DNA of 13,404 nt from Candidatus Altimarinota bacterium. Lineage in GTDB: Bacteria > Patescibacteriota > Gracilibacteria > JAHISY01. Both the position numbers and the translations under genes were made by a program. The notes under the pieces were generated by a model. That model was given only the letters and a program-made list of their open reading frames with translations. It had not been told where the DNA came from and did no database searches. Positions 6,601 through 12,997 of the stretch are shown here, in pieces. How positions within the stretch are numbered: position 1 is the stretch's first letter; each line of letters opens with the position of its first letter. The DNA lies in the NCBI GenBank assembly GCA_023142645.1, contig JAGLJE010000066.1, positions 1 to 13,404 on the forward strand, given 5' to 3'.

Positions 6601-7014
6601 ATGTTATTCAAATATTCACAGCAACAATTTTCTGATGGCAAAGGCATGAGCTTGCCGCTTATTCCGGTTACTTTCAAAAATAAGAAGCATGTAATGCGGA
6701 CAATAGCACTGATTGATTCCGGTGCAGACATCTCGATTTTACCAATCCAAATAGCGGGGGAATTAAACCTAAAATTAAATCCGAAAGAAAAAATTGAGAT
6801 CAATGCAGCTGGAGGAAATACATTTTTTGTTTATCCTTCTGCAGATAAAGTTGAATGTATCATCGAACAAAAAGGATTCAGATCAATTGTTCTAAGATCA
6901 AAAATTTACTTTACAGAAGCGGTAGCAACGATATTAATTGGTTATAATAATTTTCTGTATCAATTGAAAGTTGTGCTTGATGGCACTAAAAAAGAAGTTG
7001 GAATAAACAGATAG
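6601..7014 (+). CDS. Retropepsin-like aspartic protease (clan AA)
   Basis: A 137-aa single-lobed protease expected to act as a homodimer. The catalytic motif is ALIDSGADISILP with D39-S40-G41, and the second hallmark, ILIG (I111-G114) followed by YNNFLYQLKVVLD, corresponds to the family's ILG..f pattern. The length is right for one retropepsin lobe. There is no signal peptide or membrane anchor, so it should act in the cytoplasm. The ATG is 2 nt past the stop of the DUF5678-like gene, with no Shine-Dalgarno, so translational coupling is likely. The gene is AT-rich like its partner. Its stop codon lies inside a perfect 10-bp hairpin. The family call is strong; the physiological substrate is unknown. 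Confidence 0.85.
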   Translation: MLFKYSQQQFSDGKGMSLPLIPVTFKNKKHVMRTIALIDSGADISILPIQIAGELNLKLNPKEKIEINAAGGNTFFVYPSADKVECIIEQKGFRSIVLRSKIYFTEAVATILIGYNNFLYQLKVVLDGTKKEVGINR

Positions 7015-7027
7015 CGAATCTGTTTAT
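7003..7027. terminator. Perfect hairpin at the retropepsin stop codon
   Basis: ATAAACAGAT (7003-7012), loop AGCGA, ATCTGTTTAT (7018-7027): ten perfect pairs spanning the TAG stop. There is no immediate T run on either strand (a run of seven T follows ~22 nt later), so it may be an atypical terminator between convergent genes or a 3'-end RNA-stability hairpin. Confidence 0.4.
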
Positions 7028-7054
7028 CTGTAATGAGGGATTTGCGCGATTTTT

Positions 7055-8680
7055 TTACTCACTCGCCCCCTCCAACGCCGTGAGCACTCCCCGCACTTTT
7101 TTCTCAATCTCTTTAAATTCATTTCTTGGCACGGAATCTGCCACTACGCCCGCGCCGGCTTGCACGGTAGCCTTTCCATTCGCCGCGAACAGGCTCCGCA
7201 AATTTACTGCAAGCACGCAATCACCTGTTAAGCTGAAAAATCCTACTGCGCCGGCGTACGGTCCACGCGCATCCGGTTCGAGTCGCTGGATTATTTTCAT
7301 CGTTTCAATCTTCGGTGCGCCGGAAACGGTGCCCATTGGCATTTGCGCCGCGAGCGCGTCGAAGGCATTCTGATCTTTCCGCAATTTTCCCACCACCTCG
7401 CTCGCGATGTGTTGCACATGCGAGAATTTTTTGATCACCATCAATTTTCGCACTTTCACGCTTCCGAATTCGCACACTTTTCCGACATCATTTCGCGCTA
7501 GATCGACGAGCATCATGTGCTCTGCTTTTTCTTTTTCGTCCGCCAATAACTCTTTCGCCAGCTTCGCATCTCGTTTCGCATCTCCCGTAATTTTTCTTGT
7601 ACCAGCCAGAGGGTAATTCTCCACCATTCCATTTTCCACTCGCACGATCAGCTCGGGCGAGCTGCCGATTAGTTCTCGTGTTCCGAATTTCAGAAAAAAC
7701 ATGTGAGGGGAGGGATTCACCTCGCGGAGTTTTTTGTAAAAATCCAATCGGTTGCCTTTCAGCTCGAAAAAATATTTCCGGCTGATTACGAATTGGAAAG
7801 TGTTGCCCGCGAAAATTTCTTTTTTGCCTTCTGTTACCGCCGCCTCGAAGTTTTTTTGGCTGCGATTTGTTCCGCTCGCCTGCGCTGTGAATTTTCGCTC
7901 GCGATGGAGCGGTTTCCTTAAAATTTTCTCGAGTAGCTTGCTGCGATCTTCGCTCAAATAAAAATATTTCAGTTCTCCGTTTTTTTTATCGAAAATCAAA
8001 CCGTCGAAGTAAAGTCCGAACTCGAAATCGGGAAAGTCGGGATGCTCCCTGAATTTCACGCTCGGTTCGAAATAACGGGTCGCCTCATAATTTAAGTATC
8101 CAAACAGCCCGCCACGGAACCCCCTTCCTTTCGGTAGTTTCGGCAGAAAAAGTTTTAACGCTTCGAAAGGATTCGGCGTGGCAAAAACTTTTCCATTTAT
8201 AACGAGCTTTCCCGGATTGCCGTGAATTATCGCGTGTGGTGCAAAACCAAGATAACTTTTTCGCGAAAAATCATCATAATTCCCGAGCGATTCGAGTAAA
8301 AAACAGGTTTCGAAACTTTGTTTCAGCCGCGCAAAAATTTCCAGTAAATCGAGACTGGTTTTAATTTTTTTTTCGCGATATTTTAATTTTTTTGGGGAGA
8401 GTTTTTCTGCGAGCAAAAAAAAACTTTTTTGGCTTCCGCGCGAGATTCCCATCAACACCTTCCAAATTTTATCCACATCTTTTTTTGCAATTCCTAATTT
8501 TTCGCCCTCTTGCTGTAGTTTCGCAATCAATTCTTTTTCCCGCTTTGCATCACGAATAGGTTTTCCGCCGCGAATTTTGGTCGCGGCGACTTCGGTCGCG
8601 AGATTTTGTCGCTTCGCGAGGATTCGCAAAAGTTCAGTGTCGAGCGTGTTGATTTCGCCACGAAGTTTATGGAGATTCAC
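7055..8680 (-). CDS. trpE: Chorismate mutase-anthranilate synthase component I fusion
   Basis: A 541-aa two-domain enzyme. Residues 1-88 form an AroQ-type chorismate mutase (chorismate to prephenate). All E. coli-type active-site residues are present: R7, R24, K35, D44, R47, E48, S80 and Q84. Residues ~105-538 are anthranilate synthase component I (chorismate to anthranilate, using ammonia from a TrpG partner). They carry LLES (128-131, the tryptophan feedback motif), FQFVISRKY, PLAGTR (357-362; Ala at 359 rather than the Lys of PabB), LVDLARNDVG, FSHVQHIAS (H424), GTVSGAPK and QAGAGVVADS. The start is GTG 8680, with TGCTAAAAT ending 6 nt upstream and no Shine-Dalgarno. It lies 22 nt after the 74-aa gene. 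The domains compete for the same substrate, so the fusion is unusual. No trpG is in the window. Confidence 0.93.
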   Translation of the reverse strand: MNLHKLRGEINTLDTELLRILAKRQNLATEVAATKIRGGKPIRDAKREKELIAKLQQEGEKLGIAKKDVDKIWKVLMGISRGSQKSFFLLAEKLSPKKLKYREKKIKTSLDLLEIFARLKQSFETCFLLESLGNYDDFSRKSYLGFAPHAIIHGNPGKLVINGKVFATPNPFEALKLFLPKLPKGRGFRGGLFGYLNYEATRYFEPSVKFREHPDFPDFEFGLYFDGLIFDKKNGELKYFYLSEDRSKLLEKILRKPLHRERKFTAQASGTNRSQKNFEAAVTEGKKEIFAGNTFQFVISRKYFFELKGNRLDFYKKLREVNPSPHMFFLKFGTRELIGSSPELIVRVENGMVENYPLAGTRKITGDAKRDAKLAKELLADEKEKAEHMMLVDLARNDVGKVCEFGSVKVRKLMVIKKFSHVQHIASEVVGKLRKDQNAFDALAAQMPMGTVSGAPKIETMKIIQRLEPDARGPYAGAVGFFSLTGDCVLAVNLRSLFAANGKATVQAGAGVVADSVPRNEFKEIEKKVRGVLTALEGASE

Positions 8681-8686
8681 GAGAGT

Positions 8687-8695
8687 ATTTTAGCA
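8687..8695 (-). promoter_or_regulatory. Extended -10 box before trpE
   Basis: On the minus strand, TGCTAAAAT ends 6 nt before the GTG at 8680. It lies in the 22-nt gap after the 74-aa gene, allowing an internal leaderless promoter in addition to read-through. Confidence 0.6.
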
Positions 8696-8702
8696 GCAAA
8701 TT

Positions 8703-8927
8703 TTACGAGCGAAGGAGATCCGCGAATTTTTTTGCAACAGAACGGCTGTTTGGATCGTGCGGATGTTTATCTCTGATTTTATCCGCTGCTCGATTTTGCT
8801 CCAAAAATTCTAAATATCTTTTTTCGGCGAGAAGCAAAGTCTCCTCTTTTTTTCTCAAACCGTTCAAAAAGTCATTGTAATTAAACTTTGGCAGCCTGAT
8901 GGAAATGTCATTTTTGTGCTCGCTCAT
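8703..8927 (-). CDS. Small charged protein upstream of trpE, unknown
   Basis: A 74-aa protein, not recognised. It is highly charged and probably helical (GLRKKEETLLLAEKRYLEFL; AADKIRDKHPHDPN), with no Cys, no signal peptide and no membrane segment. It precedes trpE by 22 nt on the same strand, so the two may share a transcript. A consensus promoter (TTGACA-N16-TAAAAT) lies 21 nt upstream of its ATG. An alternative ATG at 8950 is in another frame and gives only an 8-residue peptide (MNSFNFSR) whose TGA overlaps this ATG (ATGA), which is a possible coupling arrangement. Whether it has any role in aromatic amino-acid synthesis is unknown. Confidence 0.65.
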   Translation of the reverse strand: MSEHKNDISIRLPKFNYNDFLNGLRKKEETLLLAEKRYLEFLEQNRAADKIRDKHPHDPNSRSVAKKFADLLRS

Positions 8928-8948
8928 CTAGAAAAATTAAAGGAGTTC

Positions 8949-8976
8949 ATTTTAAAAAAAGCGATATTTTTGTCAA
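8949..8976 (-). promoter_or_regulatory. Consensus promoter of the 74-aa gene/trpE
   Basis: On the minus strand, TTGACA (8976-8971) matches consensus perfectly and is followed by a 16-bp spacer and TAAAAT (8954-8949). The start codon is 21 nt further on, so the leader is about 15 nt. The -35 box overlaps the likely -35 region of hisF on the other strand. Confidence 0.75.
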
Positions 8977-8986
8977 ATTTTATTTC

Positions 8987-8995
8987 TGTTAAAAT
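8987..8995 (+). promoter_or_regulatory. Extended -10 box of hisF, leaderless type
   Basis: TGTTAAAAT (8987-8995) ends 6 nt before the GTG at 9002. A -35-like TTGTCA (8970-8975) is only 14 bp upstream, which is short, but an extended -10 needs little -35 contact. Confidence 0.7.
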
Positions 8996-9001
8996 TTTCG
9001 C

Positions 9002-9760
9002 GTGCTTACGAAAAGAATCATCCCGTGTCTCGATGTGGATGCAGGGAGGGTGGTGAAAGGCGAGAAATTTATTAATCTTCGCGATGCGGGTGATCCTATT
9101 GAGCTTGCGAAATTTTACGATAGCGAGGGTGCGGACGAACTTTGTTTCCTCGATATCACTGCTTCCTCCGATTTTCGCGAGACGGTTTATGAAATGGTTG
9201 AAAAAGTCGCGAATCAAGTTTTTATTCCGTTCGCGGTTGGCGGCGGGATTCGTTCGGTTTCCGATGCAAAAAAAATTCTCGCGGCAGGTGCGGACAAAAT
9301 TGCAGTAAATTCAGCGGCGGTGAAAAATCCAAATTTGATTTCTGAAATTGCGGAGGCGATCGGTTCGCAAAATTTGATTCTCGCGATTGATGCAAAAAAA
9401 GCTGGGAATAAATTCGAAGTGTTTACTCGCGGCGGGCGGGATTCCGCAAATTTAGATGCGGTTGAGTGGGCGGTCCGCGGAGAAAAATTGGGGGCGGGCG
9501 AGATTCTTCTCACTTCGATGGATGCAGATGGCACTAAAAAAGGTTTTGATATTCCACTTACGCGTGTAGTTTCCGAAGCGGTGAAAATTCCGATTATCGC
9601 TAGCGGGGGGGCGGGGAGAGCGGAGGACTTTCTCGAAGTTTTTCAAAAAACGAGCGCAGAGGCGGCACTTGCAGCTTCTATTTTTCATTTCCGTGAAACA
9701 TCGATAAGAGCCATCAAAGATTTCTTGGCAGCGAAGGGAGTTTCGGTGAGGAGAGTTTGA
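9002..9760 (+). CDS. hisF: Imidazole glycerol phosphate synthase cyclase subunit HisF
   Basis: A 252-aa TIM-barrel enzyme of histidine synthesis. Using ammonia from the HisH glutaminase, it turns PRFAR into imidazole glycerol phosphate and AICAR. Both catalytic aspartates sit at the family positions: D11 in IIPCLDVD and D130 in ILAIDAKK. Phosphate-binding and core motifs include [49 protein letters not shown] and IIASGGAG. The length is normal. The start is GTG 9002, preceded by TAAAAT at 6 nt and no Shine-Dalgarno. hisI follows 89 nt downstream with its own -10 box. No hisH is in the window. The TGA stop falls exactly where the family ends, so UGA is not recoded here. Confidence 0.97.
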   Translation: MLTKRIIPCLDVDAGRVVKGEKFINLRDAGDPIELAKFYDSEGADELCFLDITASSDFRETVYEMVEKVANQVFIPFAVGGGIRSVSDAKKILAAGADKIAVNSAAVKNPNLISEIAEAIGSQNLILAIDAKKAGNKFEVFTRGGRDSANLDAVEWAVRGEKLGAGEILLTSMDADGTKKGFDIPLTRVVSEAVKIPIIASGGAGRAEDFLEVFQKTSAEAALAASIFHFRETSIRAIKDFLAAKGVSVRRV

Positions 9761-9837
9761 TGTTGTTTCAAGTTTCTAAATTTTTAAATTCCAAAATATA
9801 ATTTCCAAATTACAAAAAAGATAAATTAGTTTTCAGT

Positions 9838-9843
9838 TAAAAT
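9838..9843 (+). promoter_or_regulatory. -10 box of hisI, leaderless type
   Basis: TAAAAT (9838-9843) ends 6 nt before the GTG at 9850. An AT-rich tract upstream also contains a perfect TATAAT (9797-9802), a possible alternative start with a ~40-nt leader. No clear -35 box is seen. Confidence 0.6.
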
Positions 9844-9849
9844 GACTTC

Positions 9850-10185
9850 GTGGACAAGAGTGAGCTTAATTTTTCGAAGATGGGCGGGTTGATTCCCGCG
9901 GTAATTCAAGATTCCGAAACAGGCGAGGTTTTGATGTTGGCTTTTCAAAATCAGGAAGCTTTCGAAAAAACTTTAGAGAGCGGGGAGGTTTATTTTTTTT
10001 CGCGCTCTCGCCAAAAATTGTGGAAGAAAGGCGAGACGAGCGGGAATGTTTTGCGCGTTGTCGAGATTTTTGCCGACTGCGATGATGATTCGGTGATTAT
10101 TAAAGTTCAGCATGATCCGAATTTGCGCGTGTGCCATACCGGTAAGCGGAGTTGTTTTTTTAAAAGCGTTCAGTGTAGAGCATAA
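9850..10185 (+). CDS. hisI: Phosphoribosyl-AMP cyclohydrolase HisI
   Basis: A 111-aa stand-alone PRA-CH, the third step of histidine synthesis (ring opening of PR-AMP). The signature is complete: W58KKGETSGN, then DCDDD (D76, C77, D78, D80; metal and zinc ligands), VCHTG (C95) and SCFF (C102). Many bacteria fuse HisI to HisE; here they are separate genes 34 nt apart. The start is GTG 9850, set by TAAAAT at 6 nt. The gene lies between hisF and the hisE-like gene on the same strand. Confidence 0.96.
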   Translation: MDKSELNFSKMGGLIPAVIQDSETGEVLMLAFQNQEAFEKTLESGEVYFFSRSRQKLWKKGETSGNVLRVVEIFADCDDDSVIIKVQHDPNLRVCHTGKRSCFFKSVQCRA

Positions 10186-10219
10186 CAACATACAAAAATT
10201 ACTGATTGGTTTTTTTGAT

Positions 10220-10627
10220 ATGAATAATTCTGAAAGAAATCTCGCGAAAAAACTTTTCTCCGTTTTCGAGATGCTCCGCGATTCAGACAAATTCAAACAC
10301 TCCGGAACTTCAAAAATGTTGCGAGAAAAAAATTCACAATTTTTTCGCGCGCGCGCGGTGGAAGAATTCACCGAACTTGTGGGTGTTGTTGATGGCAGTC
10401 ACCGCCACTCCGATGATTTTGAAAAAGATTTCGTACTTGAAAGTTCGCAAGTTTTTTACTGGCTCGCGCTTGCGGTAGTGGTTCAAAACAAATCGTTCGA
10501 AGAACTTGAAAAAGAGTTTGCTGGTGAGTTGGCTCGCCTCGAAAAACTTCATGCGGAGAATAAGATTCCGCTTCTAAAAATCTTCGAAAAAGATTTAGAA
10601 GAATGCAAAAAAAAAGGTTATTTGTGA
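10220..10627 (+). CDS. Divergent phosphoribosyl-ATP pyrophosphatase-like protein
   Basis: A 135-aa all-helical protein placed where hisE is expected, 34 nt after hisI. It resembles the HisE/MazG fold: RARAVEEFTELVGVVDG carries the EExxE motif (E48, E49, E52), and 21 residues later LESSQVFYWLALAVV carries E74. The family's ExxD aspartate is glutamine here (Q77). It is longer than a typical HisE, with a charged C-terminal extension. The function, hydrolysis of PR-ATP to PR-AMP, is inferred from position plus this partial motif. It could instead be an inactive or altered MazG-like nucleotide pyrophosphatase. Start ATG 10220 is chosen because an upstream in-frame start (10112) would overlap hisI by 74 nt. 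The 3' end overlaps prs by 10 nt. Confidence 0.7.
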   Translation: MNNSERNLAKKLFSVFEMLRDSDKFKHSGTSKMLREKNSQFFRARAVEEFTELVGVVDGSHRHSDDFEKDFVLESSQVFYWLALAVVVQNKSFEELEKEFAGELARLEKLHAENKIPLLKIFEKDLEECKKKGYL

Positions 10628-11571
10628 GATTCCCAAAATTTTGAAACGGAGCGACCTTCATGTACTCCGCGGATGGTTTGCGCGAGAAGATTTGCAATCG
10701 AGAGAATTTTTACGTTTTGCAAATTTCCGAAATTTTGTGGAATCGAATCAGTAAAAACAATTTCGCTGAATTTCGCATCAGCCAGTTTTTCCTTTGCATC
10801 GTTTGAAAGAACCGCATGAGTTGCCGCGAGAAAAATTTCGCGTGTACCATTTTTCCGCAAAGCTTCAGTAGCGGCGGAAACGGAGCCGGCGGTGTCAACA
10901 AGATCATCAAAAATAATTGCGGTTTTGTTGGCGACATCCCCAACGATTTTTTGAATTTCTGCTCGGTTGTGGGCTGGTCGTGATTTATGGAGAATGGCGA
11001 GATCGGTGTTCAGAAGTCTCGCGAATTTTTCCGCATTCTTCGCACCACCCGCATCTGGAGAAACGACCACCGGGTTCTTCAACTTCTTTCGCGAAAAATA
11101 ATCAAGAAAAAGTTTTTTGGCGGTGAGGTTGTCTACCGGTTTTTCGAAAAAAGCTTGCGTTTGATCGGAGTGTAAATCGAGAGTAATGATATGTTTCGCG
11201 CCTGCGCATTCAATTAAATTTGCCACGAGTTTTGCGGAAATCGGTTCGCGCGGATCAGTTATCTTGTCCTGACGTGCATAGCCGAAGTGAGGAATAACAA
11301 CATGGATGTATTTTGCGAGGCTTCGTTTCAAAGCATCAATTACCAAAAACAACTCCATCAAATCTTCATTTACATTTTGTGTTGCGCTTGAAATTACGAA
11401 ACAATTACAGCCACGTACGGACTCACCGATTTGTATGTATTTCTCTCCGCACGCGAATTTTTTGATTTTTAATTTACCCGGTTTCACTCCGGTTTTTTGA
11501 CAAATCTTTTTTCCCAGCGCGATAGAGCTTGAGGTGGAAAAAATTTTGAGAAATTTGAGATCAGATTTCAT
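10618..11571 (-). CDS. prs: Ribose-phosphate pyrophosphokinase (PRPP synthetase)
   Basis: A 317-aa class I PRPP synthetase (ribose 5-phosphate + ATP to PRPP + AMP). It has the ATP-site PHFGYARQDK (94-103), DLHSDQTQAFF (132-142), VVSPDAGGAKNAEKFA (169-184) and the PRPP loop FDDLVDTAGS (221-230). One oddity is FACGE (39-43), where most members have FxDGE. The length is normal. The ATG at 11571 has an extended -10 box, TGTTAGAAT, 9 nt upstream. The gene converges on hisE, overlapping it by 10 bp, and follows the terminator of the pilin-like gene. Its product supplies HisG and TrpD, matching the histidine and tryptophan genes nearby. Confidence 0.96.
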   Translation of the reverse strand: MKSDLKFLKIFSTSSSIALGKKICQKTGVKPGKLKIKKFACGEKYIQIGESVRGCNCFVISSATQNVNEDLMELFLVIDALKRSLAKYIHVVIPHFGYARQDKITDPREPISAKLVANLIECAGAKHIITLDLHSDQTQAFFEKPVDNLTAKKLFLDYFSRKKLKNPVVVSPDAGGAKNAEKFARLLNTDLAILHKSRPAHNRAEIQKIVGDVANKTAIIFDDLVDTAGSVSAATEALRKNGTREIFLAATHAVLSNDAKEKLADAKFSEIVFTDSIPQNFGNLQNVKILSIANLLAQTIRGVHEGRSVSKFWESHK

Positions 11572-11580
11572 TGTAGAAGA

Positions 11581-11589
11581 ATTCTAACA
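11581..11589 (-). promoter_or_regulatory. Extended -10 box of prs
   Basis: On the minus strand, TGTTAGAAT ends 9 nt before the ATG at 11571, giving a leader of about 2-3 nt. The -35 is weak. Confidence 0.6.
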
Positions 11590-11605
11590 CTTCATCTAAA
11601 AATTC

Positions 11606-11640
11606 GAAAAACAAAAACCTCCCGCTGAGACGAGAGGCTT
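11606..11640 (-). terminator. Rho-independent terminator of the pilin-like gene
   Basis: On the minus strand, CCTCTCG-(6 nt)-CGGGAGG (11637-11618; 7 bp including one G-T pair) is followed by TTTTTGTTTTT. It starts 24 nt after the stop at 11661 and separates that gene from prs. Confidence 0.85.
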
Positions 11641-11660
11641 TCAAGTAATTAAAATCGAAA

Positions 11661-12050
11661 CTATTGATCTATTCTGCTGGGCGAAACCATATCTACGAGA
11701 GCATTCACGAGGACTGCGGAAAGGAGGATAACCACGATACCAATTGCTGCGTATGTGATGAGCTTCTTCGCTTTGTTGATGTTCTCATCATTCCCTGCGG
11801 AAGTGATATAAAGGAATCCGCCGTATATAAGGAAGCCGGTAGCAATTAAACCAAGAAAAAGAAGTACCCAGTTAACTATGTTGAGTACCAAATTCCGCAG
11901 ACCAGGATCACAAAGACCTTGATCAATTTGCCACTGGGTACAAGTTTGGTTTATGTCGTCCGCCAAGACAGCTGGAGCTGAAATCGCGAGAGTAGAAACG
12001 CCAAAGAGAGTAGCCAACCCGAGGGCGAGAACTTTAAGTTTGGTAGACAT
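11661..12050 (-). CDS. TrbC/VirB2-like pilin-type membrane protein
   Basis: A 129-aa protein with a signal peptide (residues 1-30, MSTKLKVLALGLATLFG... APAVLA), a short exported segment with two Cys (CTQWQIDQGLC), and two membrane helices at about 53-79 (LVLNIVNWVLLFLGLIATGFLIYGG) and 97-118 (ITYAAIGIVVILLSAVLVNALV) with a charged loop between (NDENINKAKK). This matches the small two-helix pilin-like proteins of the TrbC/VirB2 type that are frequent in CPR genomes, here without other secretion genes. A promoter and a strong terminator show it is a separate transcription unit. Its role as a pilus subunit or envelope component is inferred from family resemblance. Confidence 0.75.
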   Translation of the reverse strand: MSTKLKVLALGLATLFGVSTLAISAPAVLADDINQTCTQWQIDQGLCDPGLRNLVLNIVNWVLLFLGLIATGFLIYGGFLYITSAGNDENINKAKKLITYAAIGIVVILLSAVLVNALVDMVSPSRIDQ

Positions 12051-12081
12051 TTTTAAAAGGGGTTATTTTTAAATCATTGGG

Positions 12082-12109
12082 ATTTTAATGAAAAGAGAAT
12101 AAATTGCAA
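12082..12109 (-). promoter_or_regulatory. Promoter of the pilin-like gene
   Basis: On the minus strand, TTGCAA (12109-12104), 16-bp spacer, TAAAAT (12087-12082), then 31 nt to the ATG at 12050. Unlike its neighbours this gene would have a leader of about 24 nt, still with no Shine-Dalgarno. Confidence 0.55.
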
Positions 12110-12117
12110 AACTTTTG

Positions 12118-12816
12118 TCAATCCCGATTCATCGCGATCATAAAGCGGAGAATGTATTGAAAAAGCAGTACAAAATCAAGAAAAAGTGAAATTGCAGCAC
12201 TGATCGGAGAAATTCCGGGTTGCGCACGTGTGATTTTTTGAAAATCGTGAGCGGTAAATCCCGCGAACAATAAGATTCCGAAACCGGAAAAGATTAGTTC
12301 AATGCGACTGCTCCAAATTTCCACTCCAAAAAGATGGAATATGAAAGTAATCACGCTTACGCAAATCATTCCGATTAATCCCGCCATCAAAAATCCGCCG
12401 ATGCCAGAGAGATCGCGTTTTGTTGTAAATCCGTAGATCGCCATTCCGCCGAACATCGAAACAGTCGCGAGGAGAGCTTTTCCCAAAATTCCGATGCCCG
12501 CGGTGAGAGTCGCGTATGCCAAAATTGGAACGAGCGTAAGACCGAGGATTCCGGCAAAAAGAATTAAAAAAAGATAACCGAACCTTCCAACACTCCACTT
12601 TCTTGCGGTAAAAATTAGAATTAATGTGACTGCAAACATTGCCAACATAAATCCACTGTTTGCAAGGAGGGCGGGTGGTAGCCAAAACATTCCTGCAAAG
12701 ACTCCACTTGCCGTGGCGGTGAGTGCGAGTGCCAAATAGCCCATCGTTTGCCCGAAGAAAGTTCGGGTGGACGTGGGGGCAGGGTCGGAATGCGAGTGAA
12801 TGAAAGCTTGATTCAT
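12118..12816 (-). CDS. Bax inhibitor-1/YccA family membrane protein
   Basis: A 232-aa integral membrane protein with about seven helices and a ~23-residue polar N-terminus (MNQAFIHSHSDPAPTSTRTF). Family features include the FFGQTMGYLALALTATASG first helix, MAIYGFTTKRDLSGIGGFL in the middle and FAGFTAHDFQKI near the end. A C-terminal helical segment (FLDFVLLFQYILRFM) matches 'LYLDFINLFLyLLRil' of BI-1 proteins. Bacterial members such as YccA/YbhL are linked to membrane-protease control or calcium leak; the role here is unknown. It lies upstream of the pilin-like gene on the same strand; its TGA is 67 nt before that ATG, whose promoter fills the gap. Confidence 0.9.
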   Translation of the reverse strand: MNQAFIHSHSDPAPTSTRTFFGQTMGYLALALTATASGVFAGMFWLPPALLANSGFMLAMFAVTLILIFTARKWSVGRFGYLFLILFAGILGLTLVPILAYATLTAGIGILGKALLATVSMFGGMAIYGFTTKRDLSGIGGFLMAGLIGMICVSVITFIFHLFGVEIWSSRIELIFSGFGILLFAGFTAHDFQKITRAQPGISPISAAISLFLDFVLLFQYILRFMIAMNRD

Positions 12817-12881
12817 TGCGAGTGATTTTCACGTATACAAAATTTTTTTGCAAATGAAGAAAAATGCTTTAAGTAAGTATT

Positions 12882-12897
12882 TTTTGTGAACACAAAA
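12882..12897. promoter_or_regulatory. Palindrome between BI-1 gene and ftsA
   Basis: TTTTGTG-AA-CACAAAA: two 7-bp arms pair perfectly around AA. It lies between the divergent BI-1-family gene and ftsA, about 65 bp upstream of the BI-1 start. It could be an operator for a dimeric regulator. Confidence 0.45.
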
Positions 12898-12980
12898 TTT
12901 CCTCAAAACAAGTAATTGAACTCAAAAATTGTTCATCTTGGTTTGCGCTTCGATTCCGGTAAATCTAAACTGACCGAAGC

Positions 12981-12986
12981 TAAAAT
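12981..12986 (+). promoter_or_regulatory. -10 box of ftsA
   Basis: TAAAAT ends 11 nt before the GTG at 12998, giving a predicted leader of about 5 nt. No clear -35 box. Confidence 0.5.
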
Positions 12987-12997
12987 ACATTTTCTGC

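Noticed and set aside
7080..7961. Plus-strand frames opposite trpE (62-97 aa)
   Set aside because: Shadows of the AroQ-TrpE gene in a GC-skewed reading frame.
8924..9217. 97-aa minus-strand frame across the hisF start
   Set aside because: It is antisense to hisF and covers both promoters; no family resemblance.
9002..9760. Alternative genetic code (UGA = Gly) as in Gracilibacteria
   Set aside because: hisF, hisE-like and the BI-1 gene all end on TGA at plausible family C-termini, and no in-frame TGA interrupts conserved regions.
10112..10219. Longer start for the hisE-like gene
   Set aside because: It would overlap hisI by 74 nt, and the extra residues do not resemble the family.
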